Assembly: GCA_916613615.1 (NCBI GenBank)
Contig: OU744725.1
Span: 60,954,575 to 61,018,574, forward strand
Reading direction: 5' to 3'
Length of the DNA: 64,000 nucleotides
From: Steromphala cineraria
Taxonomy: Eukaryota > Mollusca > Gastropoda > Trochida > Trochidae
The translations under genes and the position numbers were made by a program. Shown here piece after piece: positions 1-12,180 of this stretch. Within the stretch, counting starts at the first letter, position 1. Each line of letters opens with the position of its first letter. The notes beneath the pieces were generated by a model, which worked only from the letters and a program-made list of their open reading frames with translations, searched no databases and was not told where the DNA came from.

Positions 1-1180
1 CACAAGTATCATTGTTCCACTAGAAGATGTGCAAACATTTCTTTCACCAAAAACATTGTTATTCTAGAAGATGTACAACCATTACTTTAAACATGTATCA
101 TTGTTCTGATGGAAGATGTACAACCATTCCTTTAAACAAGTATCATTGTTCTGCTAGAAGATGTACAACGATTTATTTCACCAAAAACATTGTTCTGATA
201 GAAGATGTACAACCATTTCTTTAAACAAGTATAATTGTTCTGCTAGAAGATGTAAAACCATTCCTTTAAACAAGTATCATTGTTCTACTAGAAGATGTAC
301 AACTATTCCTTTAAACACGTATCATTGGTCTGCTAGAAGATGTACAACCATTCCTTTAAACACGTATCATTGGTCTGCTAGAAGATGTACAACCATTCCA
401 TTAAACACGTATCATTGTTCTACTAGAAGATGTACAACCATTCCTTTAAACAGGTATCATAGTTCTGCTAGAAGATGTACAACCATTTATTTCACCAAAA
501 ACATTGTTCTGATAGAAGATGTACAACCATTTCTTTACACAAGTATCATTGTTCTGCTAGAAGATGTACAACCATTTCTTTACACATGTATCATTGTTCT
601 ACTAGAAGATGTACAACCATTTCTTTACACAAGTATCATTGTTCTACTAGAAGATGTACAACCATTCCTTTTAACAAGTATCATTGTTCTGCTAGAAGAT
701 GTACAACCATTTCTTTACACAAGTATCATTGTTCTACTAGAAGATGTACAACCATTTCTTTACACAAGTATCATTGTTCTACTAGAAGATGTACAACCAT
801 TCCTTTTAACACGTAACATTGTTCTGCTAGAAGATGTACAACCATTCCTTTTAACAAGTATCATTGTTCTACTAGAAGATGTACAACCATTTCTTTACAC
901 AAGTATCAGAGTTCTTCTAGAAGATGTACAACCATTCCTTTAAACACGAATCATTGGTCTGCTAGAAGATGTACAACCAATCCTTTAAACACGTATCATT
1001 GTTCTGCTAGAAGATGTACAACCATTCCTTTAAACACGCATCATTTGTCTGCTAGAAGGTGTATACCATTTATTTCACCAAAAACATTGTCCTGTAAATA
1101 GTACTCAAAAATTCGTTTCCCCAAATATCAGCGCTCTGCTATAAAATGTAATACTGATCATTTCATCAAATAACATTGTT
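1..1180. repeat. 45-bp minisatellite, about 24 copies, degenerate right edge
   Basis: A unit of 45 bp carrying the core AGAAGATGTACAACCATT recurs from the left window edge to about 1060 and then decays into recognisable but diverged copies to about 1180. Copies differ by a few substitutions. A variant unit containing TTTCACCAAAAACATTG starts near 42, 176, 490 and 1068 and is 44 bp, one base short. Because 45 is a multiple of three and the unit lacks stops in some frames, long repetitive ORFs appear (for example 161-943), but the 44-bp units shift the frame and both frames stay open, so coding constraint is unlikely. The array probably extends beyond the window. Confidence 0.95.
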
Positions 1181-2740
1181 CGTCTTTTTGACAAATTGAT
1201 GCAACAAAATACCCTGTACGAATCATGAAATTTAATCACAACAAGCAGATAAATAATCGTCATAACATGTTATCTATTACCTACAGTACTGTCTTGTGTA
1301 ACGCTAAGGACGAAGTGAAGTTTTCCTCAGATGAGAATATTGTGTACTGAGATCTGAGGCCAAGAAGAAGGTACGAGAGATTTGTCTTGGGCAGAGTTGA
1401 ACTTTCCCACCTCGCGGTGATAAAACAGGATGAATAACACATATTCGGATTAACTTAACACGAGTTTGGATTAGAATATGTTCTCTTCTGAAGCGCTTAC
1501 ACTGTAAGAGTGACACCATTGTCAACTTCTTGTGCTTTATCAGAATTGTATAAAATGTGAGCCGTTTACAAATTCTGGTATTACTGGCTTGTGGAATGTA
1601 AAACATATATGCACCAAATAACACATTTTCGGCTAACCAGGACTTAACGTTCCAAAATGCGCGATGCTCTATATGTGGAGTGGAGTGTATCAATACAAGG
1701 ATGCAAAAAATCAAACTTAACTTTCTTTTGAGAATTTTTTTGAAGTGACGTAGATATTACTATGATACTTATAAAATTTGCGAAAGCTACAAAAAAGTTA
1801 GTTTTTTTGCTTCTTGCATATCTGTACTCATTCAAATAGGGAAGTGAACTTTTAGAAATTGAAATAAGATACTGCCAAAATGAAATCAAAAGCACATGAA
1901 AATTATAAAACATTTAAGAAAAACAAAACATTTAAGACATAGGCAACAACAGTGACATATATTGTTTAGAACACAATAACATTCATAAGACAGGCAACCA
2001 ACACTGGATATGTTTAAGTTAGAAGGAATTAAAACTTGTATTATATCCAATTAATATATGCTGAAAGGTACAAAAGACTTTTTACATCCTTTGATTTAAC
2101 AATTGGTAAAATATATCTACGGCTAGATGGTAAAAGATTATAACAAGGGTAGAACACATGGGTAGGGTCTTTTAAAATTCTGATAAGATAAATAACAAAC
2201 GATATGTGGAGTGCGTCCAAAACTTCAAAATTAAAAATTTTCGGCGACTTCTACAATCCTCTTCAATTTATTACGACGATGAGGGTCCATTCTTACACTG
2301 TTTGAAAATGGAATTTCTTTTATTTTCTTTAGATTATGTATTTCATGATATGGGTATTCATCTACCTGTATCTTTATGTGTATTACAGGTCCAACTTTAT
2401 TTGAAAAGAAATTGTAACCGAGACAAACTTTTTATCAATGTTACGAAAATATTGCATACAGCTGAAACCATGATATTTGCTGTGTAAAGACTAAAGTTTT
2501 TGTAACAAATGGATATGTTGAGGTCAATTAAAGCGTTTTTGTAATAATAGACTTAAATTGGTGAACGCTACATCAATAATGCCCAAACAATAAAAATAAA
2601 ATTCAAAATTCAGTTTTTGAATTTTTTAACAATATCCAGTTTCATTTTATATCAAATTCAAAAGATCTGCCATCTGATGAAAACAACATGATGTTTAATG
2701 AAATTGACACCATATTGGCAAATGTTATTAATCATTTTTA
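1181..2740. other. AT-rich spacer, nothing recognised
   Basis: Unique-looking AT-rich sequence. The openings at 1304-1714 and 1644-1913 (minus) and 2206-2487 (plus) show no family motif, signal or splice structure that I recognise. Confidence 0.5.
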
Positions 2741-3470
2741 TCTTGATGGAATCATCTCGCACAATTAAACCCTCAGCATTACCATACACTGGCTACTTTG
2801 ACCCTTCTATCATGCACAACAAATAGCACGAGATTCCTTTTTCAGATTTTGTCGAGAGGGGCAATTTCTCCCCGACGCTTCAATAAGATATCACTTGAAT
2901 AAGTCATGAGACTTAATAACACAGATACAATTCAAAACGCAATGTGACGCTGGGCGTCAAAGGGAGATAACTGGTATGTGAAATTCGATACGAGCCTGCT
3001 ATGATTACGAAACAGATATAACGATCTCATTGTAAAAGGGGATTCCCTTTTATTGTGGTTTCTTGAACAGGACAAGGAATTCGCGATAATGAAACATAGA
3101 GCCCGGATTAAGAACTAGCAATAAAAAACACAGGGTAGATTCCTCCAATTTTGTAGAAAGTCCTAAACATCGGTATCGGATTTAATAAATAAAAGGGGAA
3201 CGTCATGTCACGCGCAGCCCGGCAAGCGTCGCTTCTGGCTCATGTCGTAAAAGGACCGACCCGCGTTGAAAACATTTGTAGCAGCTTTATGGCGATGTGG
3301 CAGTTTGAACCTGTCTGGAGACGTAACCGCTAAAATGATAACAATAAAACGTGTTGCGAATATTGTGTGGTCATATTGATACGGTTTCTTCATTGCTGCT
3401 GTGGCAAAATGCATTTTGAATTTCATGATCATTTGAAAAAGTACACTCAGACAGAATTGAAATAGCATCG
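2741..3470. promoter_or_regulatory. GC-richer island, candidate regulatory sequence
   Basis: A less AT-rich, repeat-free segment with balanced composition and scattered CpGs, in contrast to the flanking spacers. No ORF in it resembles a known protein. The same texture recurs throughout the window. Candidate conserved noncoding or enhancer sequence by composition only. Confidence 0.25.
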
Positions 3471-4330
3471 AAAATAAGATGTTATTTCTTAAATTGCCCC
3501 TTAGTATAAATAATTTGTTTACCGTTTGTAGACTTAAACGAAATATATTTTACTTTCGATGTCATGTAATCCGTTTAATTTCTTTCACAATGTGCCAGCC
3601 TGCCATGTACAACGATAGGTGATCACCGTCCGAAATGTGTATTTTTCATCTTTGTTGTTTTTTAATATTGAATATGTAATGCTTCCATGGTGACTTTTGT
3701 GTTGGGTTTCTATCGGAACACAAATTTAATGTTATCGTAAGGTAAGAACGTGTTACATGGATCAGTTTGATATTATGTTTTGGAAGTAGCTGATCTCATA
3801 TGATGTTTGTACATATGTTTTCAAGACAACGCAATAGTTATACGTAATGATTAATACAAAACACTACAGCAATGGTACTATTCAAAATATTTTTATCATT
3901 TTAACTGATCACCTTGAAGAATGTTAAACGAGATCACGAACTATGATAAATATTTCATGTTCTTAATAGGTCCTTGTACCTGCCGTAAAACATTAGTAAC
4001 TCATCAGTGTGAAACCAGCTGCACTGGAAGCGTATATAAAATCTCTAAGCTATAACTATTAAAGGTCAACTTCTTTGGCGACTATTTGGTGTTTTGGCGT
4101 AGTGATATTCGGATAAACTTGCCAAACAGCAATAGTAGCTATTAAATTCTTACTTACAATAGGGGTGTTGAAAGCCAATATGACTGTTTTTAATCAGCCA
4201 AACAGATCGGTATGTTTTTGTCTGGCAATGAAATGCTCGAATCATAAATTTGAAAAAAACCCATCAAATTCAATAAACTAATTAGTTGTACATAATATCT
4301 TTTTTCGATATCTTCATCTTTTTACATGCA
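3471..4330. other. AT-rich spacer, nothing recognised
   Basis: No repeat, ORF or structural signal identified. Confidence 0.5.
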
Positions 4331-5720
4331 TATACCAAATTCAACGTCCATTATGACATGGAAGCACTTTCTCCATTCACCGCTGAGGCGAGATCCAGAC
4401 CAATCTAAGCTAGAAGTTGCCAGTAAAGCCGTACCAGCTCATAGTTCACGCTCAATTGTACAGAGAACACTCGCCTCCGCCACATTTGGGACGAAATCCG
4501 AGTTGATCCGAGTCTAATGAAGTTCTGACCGTTGTCCAGAATGGCCATTTGACCAGTCTGACCCAATCCATTGTCTAAGCCCTACAGTTCCAACTCGTTG
4601 AACTCGCCCAACGTTCATCACAGCCGACAGACGGTGTGAAATCAAGCGCGAAAGACATATTTTTCTGACGGATGTTATGAAGCGAGAGGAATATTTATTC
4701 GTTTTGGTTAATGAGGCGTCCTCAGCTCCAATCAACGACTGCATGGAGGAATCTTCAGGAGGCATCAGCGTTCCCTCCTATCTCTTTCTGACATCTTGCT
4801 GGAAAGGGATAGTTGGGAACCGCTCGGGCAAGTTCTTAAATAGCACCATAGTCCGAGCAATGAACGGGTCATTTGCTAGAGGAGATTACATTAATCCCTG
4901 GACCCTCCCAGGACACATATTTAAGGCTCGTTATTATTACAAATCAAATAAAGCTTATCTAGACGGGCTCTAAGTGGCTAACTCTTCATGAGGTTGCTAA
5001 TCAAGTGGAACAATTGCCTTCTCTGGCTCCCATCCCGTCCATCCTCGTAACGTCCTCGCCAATTGAGACCAGTCTTTGAGAGATCAATAGCGCATGCGCG
5101 GAGTAGCGAGCAATTTCCGATATCTTCGTCTTCTGTAAATCGTCTTTTGTAACAATGGCAGAAGACGCAGTGATTTATGGCAATGGCTAATTCGCCAGAC
5201 CTGTTCGGTTGCGCAGTTTAACCTTTGCGAATAAAACAGGGGTGATATATTGGCCAACAACTGTCTGAGATGCCATTGGTGTCATTTACGACATTTTGAA
5301 AGCACAAAGACCGCTTTACGGCAAGTCGTGCCCAATCTGCCAAATCCACGCGCTCATTCCAAGAAAAAATGGTATTTGGGCTGATAAAGCGACCACAATT
5401 TCTGTGTAATGATATTAGCCCAATTTTGATTCCCCATGACTGCAATTAACCCTTACTGGTTCTTCATTTCAGTAATGACGTGAAATATAACACTCTCTTT
5501 CCTAATTACTGCTGCAACTGCTCAAGGAAATGAAGTCAGTCAACCTTATGAGGTTCGAGGTAATATATGTTCTTATCAGATGGGCAAGAGGGGTGTTGTT
5601 GAGCCCATGTCATTTGATCTTATCCGCCACCAGGCACGCTTCCTAATGACCTTATCTCCCTTGTCAATGACCTTCACCTTTATGGAAAGTTTGTGTTCAT
5701 ATTTTTGTGTTATGCAAAGG
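4331..5720. promoter_or_regulatory. GC-richer island, candidate regulatory or promoter region
   Basis: CpG-containing, repeat-free sequence with overlapping openings on both strands (4514-4765 minus, 4677-4973 plus, 5218-5445 minus), which is what stop-poor GC-richer DNA gives by chance; none has a recognisable domain. It contains a perfect NRF1 palindrome at 5090-5099, a motif normally found close to transcription starts. Promoter or enhancer function is inference. Confidence 0.3.
5090..5099. promoter_or_regulatory. NRF1-type palindrome
   Basis: GCGCATGCGC, flanked to give AGCGCATGCGCG, matches the NRF1 consensus YGCGCAYGCGCR. In animals this motif is concentrated in CpG-type core promoters. 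A second good match, ACGCATGCGCAAG, lies at 9215-9227 in AT-rich sequence. Confidence 0.5.
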
Positions 5721-6230
5721 CCACCATGTTAAATTCATGTTTATAAATTAAAAAAATCATTTGTTGTATATGTCATAAAAGTTAAACAAATTGCTGCAGG
5801 TTTCGAAAAATAGTCTGGTCGTCAGCAAGAATTCATTGTATTGTCTTTATGAGTAATGTTGTTTATCTCAACAATTTCGTTTTGAAAAACTATAATTCAA
5901 TATTTTATATAATTGCACACTCATGACCACAGATAATTTCGTAATATATTTTCTGATAAGTCATTTTTTGAAAGCCTTTTTATTAAATGATTTTCTTCCT
6001 AATATCCCTAGAGTACTTTGTATTCCATATTCTTTATTCTCATCAATATTGAAGCCTAAATATCTTATCTTTGTCTTCTCGTTATCCACCAGTTGTAGAG
6101 GCTATATATTCTTTTTACAATTATCTACATCGAGACGACGTCGCACTGTGCTGTCTAGGACAAAACCTCCTAATCGAAATCAAAGAACAGGTTGTGGAAC
6201 GTCAACGAAAAAATAGAAATCTCATCAAGA
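5721..6230. other. AT-rich spacer
   Basis: No repeat or gene recognised. The 97-residue opening at 5923-6216 is low in similarity to anything I know. Confidence 0.45.
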
Positions 6231-6560
6231 TGCGATCTAGATAAGCCAGGACAAGTCCAACTCGTCCTGCAGGCGGGGATCATTTTCTCTTTTTCTCGGA
6301 TCATGTCTCAGTCACAAAGAAGTCCTTAAGCTGAGCGCACTAAACTTCGTCATTGGTTAATGAGTTTGGTGTAGTATCGCCAGCCTCAATCTCCCAGCTT
6401 CTCTACCTTCGACTCAGTTGTCAGTCAAGTAGTATCCAGCAATCCCATCCACGTCACCGGAAGTGATGCCCTCTACGATACGCTGACATCACAATGGCCG
6501 CCATCTTTCTTTCACGTCTGTAAAAGACCTGTCGTAAACGAGACGCCATGAATCTTGATT
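6231..6560. promoter_or_regulatory. GC-richer island with YY1-type site
   Basis: Balanced-composition segment containing GCCGCCATCTT at 6497-6507, the reverse complement of the canonical YY1 motif AAGATGGCGGC. The complementary form AAGATGGCGG occurs at 7261-7270. The function of the surrounding sequence is unknown. Confidence 0.3.
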
Positions 6561-7013
6561 GTTTTCAATTAAAAAGAGATCAGTTCCTCCAAACGTGTGT
6601 CTCCTCGCCTGATGTATATCGTTCTTGAATTCTTTTATTTTTCTTCTGATGGTTTACGAGACTGAATGATTGTTTAATTGAGTGTCTTTGATGAGAAAAC
6701 GTAAAGGAAATATAATTTCAAACGATTTTTGAAACGGGCGACGCTGATTCGATATGGCTATGAAGCATCGCAAAAGCATAAGAAATGTGAATTAGACTGC
6801 ACGACGTAAGCTATGTTGAACAAAAAGTTAGGTTGGTAAAGTTGGCTTTTAAGGATATAGATTCGAAAAATGCATGAAACTCTTGTAAAAGCCCACAATA
6901 AAACTTTGCCGTACAGAAAACGTCTTGATAAATTCAATGCTTTTATTTGAAACGTTTTAAAATAAATTTTTAACAAGAAACACAATGGCCAATTTTGGTT
7001 TTGTTGCTGTTGA
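6561..7013. other. AT-rich spacer, nothing recognised
   Basis: No repeat, gene or structural signal identified. Confidence 0.45.
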
Positions 7014-7049
7014 TTAAAGGGACAGTTCGATCGGGGTATTTTTTGTGGA
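7014..7049. mobile_element. MITE family 2, terminal fragment
   Basis: Begins TTAAAGGGACAGTTCGATCG and continues into GGTATTTTTTGTGGA, the terminal inverted repeat of the family seen intact at 42155-42386. Similarity is lost after about 36 bp and no matching right end is visible, so this is a solo terminus or an unrelated element sharing the end. Confidence 0.6.
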
Positions 7050-7545
7050 TTTAACTAAAATACTAAAGTGTATCACACACACACAAAAAATCGTGAAATT
7101 AAGCCTTTCGTCGGAATGCACTACTACGTCAAAATATGGTCGTAACTGATGACTTATATTATAAGTAATTTGTAAATATACTCCTCTTCTATCAACCAAT
7201 TATAGTTATTTCTTAATTTTGTTAATGAATTGGCATAATACAGCACATTTCTTTTCATGCAAGATGGCGGATGACAGCCGATAGACAGTTGTTTTAAATG
7301 TCTGTTCTATCGAGATCCAGGACCACCATTTTGAATTTTCGGGGAAATTATATGAAAGAAACCCGACTATCTTACAATATAATTCATAATAACCATATCT
7401 ATATAAAATAACCTTTCAAGTACATTATGACTGAGAAGCCTTATCAACAATCCTTTGTAATTACAAACAATAATTATAAAACTCGTAGCTCCGAAAAGTC
7501 CTTTTAAATCAGTCTAATCGGTTCAGTAAAGCTACGCAATTCTAT
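7050..7545. other. AT-rich spacer with one YY1-like site
   Basis: No gene seen. AAGATGGCGG at 7261-7270 matches the YY1 core. A short CA run lies near 7074-7086. Confidence 0.4.
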
Positions 7546-7778
7546 TTAAAAGGGACAGTCCATCGGGTTATTTTTGTTGAAACGAAATTCAAGAGGACAC
7601 AGTGATGCATTCTATTTTATGTCAAAGTGTTAAATCTAGAACATCTACAATGTTACCCTTACTATCATATCAAACAATATGTGTGCGAATATCATAAAAT
7701 AATCATATAATGTATAAACAGAGAAGTACTCTTGAATTTTGTTTCAATAAAAATACCCAGATTGGACTTTCCCTTTTA
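7546..7778. mobile_element. MITE family 2 copy, about 233 bp
   Basis: Left end TTAAAAGGGACAGTCCATCG and right end GGACTTTCCCTTTTA are inverted copies of each other, and the terminal repeats extend about 45 bp (GTGGAAACGAAATTC type, mirrored near the right end). The interior matches 42155-42386 and 51612-51830. There is no coding capacity. TTAA at the junction plus an AGGRR start is the signature of T2/Kolobok-type MITEs described in Xenopus; this superfamily assignment is inference. Confidence 0.85.
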
Positions 7779-7789
7779 TGATATGGACG

Positions 7790-7870
7790 ATCTTCAGGTG
7801 TTCACACTAAAATGGCCGCATGTTCCTCTTTATACGTTACATTATTCTACGACTGTGGGTTATCACCTTA
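7790..7870 (+). mobile_element. Diverged internal fragment of MITE family 1
   Basis: AGGTGTTCACACTAAAATGG and the following CCGC match the most conserved inner block of family 1 (see 10676-11039), but the element ends are absent. Confidence 0.5.
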
Positions 7871-8102
7871 TTATATATATAATTGAGTATTGAAATCTTA
7901 AATTTGTTAACTAATAACTTGAACTATATAAAGAAATGCCGCAACATGGGAAAAGAAGTGTCCTTAAATTCTCGATATCATTCCAATCCTTCTATGGATT
8001 TTGGTACTTCATTCTACCAATTCAGCTAAAGATACACACATGTGTTGTAACTTGAGTCCCTGAAAAAGGTCAAAACCACAAATTGCACTTATGCCAAATG
8101 CA
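7871..8102. other. AT-rich spacer, nothing recognised
   Basis: No repeat or gene seen between the two MITE blocks. Confidence 0.4.
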
Positions 8103-8621
8103 TTAAAGGGTCAGTAGCACGTTTTTAGGGGGAATATAAGGTGATGTCAGGAAAATGAAAATTAATGGTTCAAATTGAATGACAATGTTCTTAAACAAAA
8201 TTAAGCAGTATTAATTCAAATAAATAACATTATGTTTAGCCATGTGATTCCCTTTTCTTACACAAAATGAACTAAAGGTGTTCACACAAAATGGCCGCCA
8301 GTGGATTTTATGTGAATCTTCATACTTTGTCCTCTGACTATCGATGATTTGTGTAACGAGATTTTTGACACTGGCAAAAATTATATATTTAGCAGTAACT
8401 TACAATTATCAGTGACAAATTTGAAATATAAAATTATCAAAAAAACGTGCTATCTGTTTTTTTTTTTGTGGAAACTAAATTCAAGAGTACTTCCCTGTTT
8501 ATACTTACACATGATTTTTACATGATTATTTTCTTATATGCTAGGCAGGTTAACACTTTAGTTGTTGAATCAGTCAAGAATTTCGTTTCCACAACATGTC
8601 CCGATAAGACTGTCCCTTTAA
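8103..8621 (+). mobile_element. Chimeric MITE: family 1 left part joined to family 2 right part
   Basis: The left end is a family 1 terminus (TTAAAGGGTCAGTAGCACG) followed by the family 1 interior to about 8452, where the right terminal repeat breaks off inside AAAACGTGCTA. From about 8455 the sequence is family 2 (TTTTTTGTGGAAACTAAATT onward) and finishes with the family 2 right terminus, GACTGTCCCTTTAA. The composite is bounded by TTAA at both ends. It could be a recombinant of two neighbouring elements or a unit that moved as a chimera. ORFs at 8447-8635 and 8518-8727 are by-products. Confidence 0.8.
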
Positions 8622-10440
8622 TAGGTAAGGTTTGAGTTTTGGAACATAAAACTAGTTTTATAATGATATAGTTGCAAATAAAAAATCCATATAACTTTGT
8701 AGATTGAAATGACATGTTTCTTTTCAAAACAAACCCACCCTTTTATTATCAACATTTAATTATTACAAATCGATAACAATTTATTTGGAGTCTAGAGCAT
8801 GAGTGTTTAGACACACGAGTTTATTTTACGTCCTTGTTTTGAAAACAACAGCTGTTAGATTCATTAATTAACTGATGAGTACTAACATCAATATCATTTT
8901 CCTGATATCAAAAGTAGTTTTGATCTTTTATTGCATAGAGAGATATCATCGTAACACTGCTTTGTTTATTTACAAAGCAATCATTAAGTAGTTTTGGATG
9001 GTGATTTGTTAGACACTATCATAGGGTGTAGAAAGATGATATACATACTGATGAGATAATTGTTATCTTATTTCATCATCCGTGTTTCATATATCATATC
9101 AGTTTTTAATAATTGAATATTTGATAACATTACCTGTTGTAAGGTAAATACAACACGTGTTATTAACCAGATAATGTATGAAAATTACACTTTTCACGTA
9201 CTTAGCCCATCAACACGCATGCGCAAGCATTGTGTTCAATAACGAATTTTCCAATAACCTAGGTAATGTATATTTTCACACTTTTATCATTACTTCTCCA
9301 AAATTAATTTTGTTATATCATATTCATTTAACATGCATTATTAGTTTTCTACGAAAGGTACGATTTTTGTTGTTATGATTTTTTTTTTAAAAGATGGTGA
9401 TCTCATTTTGAAAATATTTCGTAAGACTATGAAACTTTAACAAGCAAGAATACATATAACAGTTGATATATGGATATGTATGAAGATATTATAGACATTT
9501 GCTTACAAAGATTTTCTGCATGATGGTTTTATGTATACTTTCAGTAACATATGAATACATAACTGAATACTGATTACCTTATTTGTATACCATTTCTGCA
9601 ATGTGATTTCTTAATATATATATCATTCGTACATCAAAGATGTTACATTTACTACAATCTTTCAGTCAAAAATGCATTGTACTTATATATTACTACAATA
9701 TCAATCAGAAAAGTTTATACGCTCCATCGTTGATTCGTTGCATTTATGTAAATTTATTCTTGTTAGTGAATTAGAGCCTATTTTTTAATACAACCATGTT
9801 TTAACAAAACGCATACACATAGGTGCGGTCAGCATTGCTTTATAGGATCGATTGACTTATCTCCCTTTGTCTGTGAAGTCAAGTGAGAGGGAAATATCGT
9901 TAGTACTATTTCGTGTATCACGGCACAATCTGCAATAAACAATGGGGGAAAATAGTTTAGACACCCTGGATTGGATTGAAGTCCTAACTTGATTAGCTTA
10001 ATCTTTGTTTGAATGTTGTAACGTTTTATGGTATGAATGTATTAAACTGTCAACATAAATCATTCACAATTTCTATGCGTTTTGTATGATTTTCATGAAG
10101 TATTCACAGATACATAAGTTATAAGATTTGCTTTTAAAACGGTAGTGGCCCGTTTTGTAGGTTAACAGAGGGATATTGAGTAAGATTTGTTTATCCTGAG
10201 ATGTTAGGTTAAGCTAGCCGACTCCACTTCTCTATAGACTAACATTTAGTATCAGAAGTATTTTTTTCAATATTGACAATATTTCTAAACAAATCATGTA
10301 TTATAACAAAATGGAGCCCAGAAGATGCTTTAACTTCAGAAAAAGCTGAGCGATCTAGACTTGCTATACTTTTCTAGACTGGGTTGGTCATCAATTAAAT
10401 ATTTTTGCTTTAGGGTCTGGATGACAGACTACACTTCTCT
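8622..10440. other. AT-rich spacer
   Basis: No gene or repeat recognised in 1.8 kb apart from an NRF1-like motif at 9215-9227. The small ORF at 9178-9378 has no recognisable feature. Confidence 0.45.
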
Positions 10441-10452
10441 ATTACAAAGGAG

Positions 10453-10500
10453 TGAAAACACTTCACAATAAAATGGCCGCCAGCATTTTCGCTTGCAACT
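10453..10500 (+). mobile_element. Diverged internal fragment of MITE family 1
   Basis: CACTTCACAATAAAATGGCC followed by GCCAGC resembles the family 1 inner block (GTGTTCACACAAAATGGCCG type). It has no element ends. Confidence 0.4.
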
Positions 10501-10675
10501 TGATAATTTCTTTTATGACTATACACAATTACGGGTTGAGTTTTGAGCTTTTGGGATGTTTGACCCTCTAAAGAAAATATATACAGCTATAATTTACTGG
10601 GGCAAAATTAAAAAATAAATCGTATAGTAAAACGTCCTACTTCTTCTCTGATAACTAATTCTATAAGATACAGTC

Positions 10676-11039
10676 TTAAAGGGGCAGTAGCACGTTTTTA
10701 GGGGGAAAATAAGGTGATGTCAGGAAAATGAAATTTAATGGTTCCAATTGAAAGCCAATGTATTTAAACTAAATGGAGCAGTAATAATTCAAATATATAA
10801 CGTAAAGTTTAGCCATGCGATTTCTTTATCTTACACAAAATGAAATAAAGGTGTTCATACAAAATGGCCGCCAAAGGATTTTATGTGAATCTTCATACTT
10901 TGTTCACTGACTATGGATGATTGGCTTATGTAATGAGATTTTCGACGCTATAAAAATAATGCATTTAGCATCAGCGTACAATTATCAGTGAAAATTCTAA
11001 AATATATAATTATCAAAAAACGTGCTACTGCCCCTTTAA
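10676..11039 (+). mobile_element. MITE family 1, full-length copy
   Basis: 364 bp bounded by TTAA. Left terminus TTAAAGGGGCAGTAGCACG is inverted at the right end (CGTGCTACTGCCCCTTTAA), giving terminal inverted repeats of about 24 bp. Other copies lie at 14877, 16608, 22099, 36235, 39605 and 41810, with the left part also at 8103. There are no ORFs, so it is non-autonomous. Family 1 and family 2 share the start TTAAAGGGRCAGT, so one transposase may have mobilised both. The T2/Kolobok-type assignment rests on TTAA plus AGGRR only. Confidence 0.9.
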
Positions 11040-12180
11040 GCGACTATGTCAACAGAGGGAACTTCTAGTTAGCGTGCGTATAAACGTGTTCTTAAATAAC
11101 ATTCTTATTGATAAACAAGCAAATTGATTTACGACTGATTTATGTAAAAAACAACATATTTCGATTGCTTGATTTGGATACATTACGTACACGATAAACA
11201 ATGTGTTAAGATGAAATTTTGGCTGATTATTATATTATCATACAGAATTCGATAATTTTTCATTATTGAAGAAATGGTATACATATCCAAACAAATATAT
11301 ACAATAATTTACTTGAACATTTTAAGCGCATCTAGCATCAGCAACAGAACATGTAAAAATGTAAACATATATTTCGTTAACCTTACGAAGAACATTTACC
11401 CACCCTGTCGGAAATACTTTATGAATATTAAGTGAAGGACGTTAAAGACATTTTGCAATGGTTCATGCGTCAAAAACAATGTATTTGTTATATGTCATGA
11501 TGATTATTTATTCACGCTAAAACAAGCTTTAAATTTCTTTTTTTGATGAAAAAAGTTTATAGTTTAATAGTCATTTGTGTTTTGTGAAATAAAGCACATT
11601 TTGTACACAAACACAAATCTCGTAAATGTTTACTCGTTTGATTCCTAGTGGACTAAAACCGAAGTGCATTCGTGAAATATTCATAAAGTAAGCCCACCCC
11701 AATTAGTACCTACAAAGTACATGACATGCTTATAGATAAAGACTTCATGGGATGTTTTGCATATATCAAGGATCAAACACTCGTCTTTGCAGGAGTCTGG
11801 ACAGGGTTGATGAACTTTGTTCACTCGATGACATTTTTCGACATATTTTGAATCTAATATTGGACTGTTTTTGATTAAAAAGTTTTAATAACTGAAATGC
11901 CTCAGTTATCGTCTACAGGGAGAGGAGTGAGTAAAAGACCTGGGATTTGAATTTAATAGCTCTGGTTTTGTGTTTGACTTTTTATCCTTTATCACACAGT
12001 TGGGAACTGTTTTTCTTTTCTTTTTTGATTATATGGTCAATTTGCATATTTGTGAATAAAACCATCAAACGGAATATGCGCGGAATACAAAATTCGAATT
12101 ACCCATTTGGCACGCTCAGGGCAGGAGCTGTTATCAATGAAAATCATTTTCGAGTAAATATTTGATCAATTTGTCATATT
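11040..12180. other. AT-rich spacer, nothing recognised
   Basis: No repeat, gene or structure identified. Confidence 0.45.

Noticed and set aside
161..943. 260-residue repetitive ORF
   Set aside because: By-product of the 45-bp minisatellite; 44-bp units shift the frame and both frames stay open.
1..1180. CRISPR-like array
   Set aside because: Units are contiguous 45-bp repeats without unique spacers, in a eukaryotic context.
1591..1610. miR-1-like word TGGAATGTAAAA (also at 17697)
   Set aside because: Only the seed and a few bases match and there is no precursor hairpin.
9045..9080. CTGATGA followed by a GATAA/TTATC stem, hammerhead-like
   Set aside because: The required GAAA box after stem II is absent.
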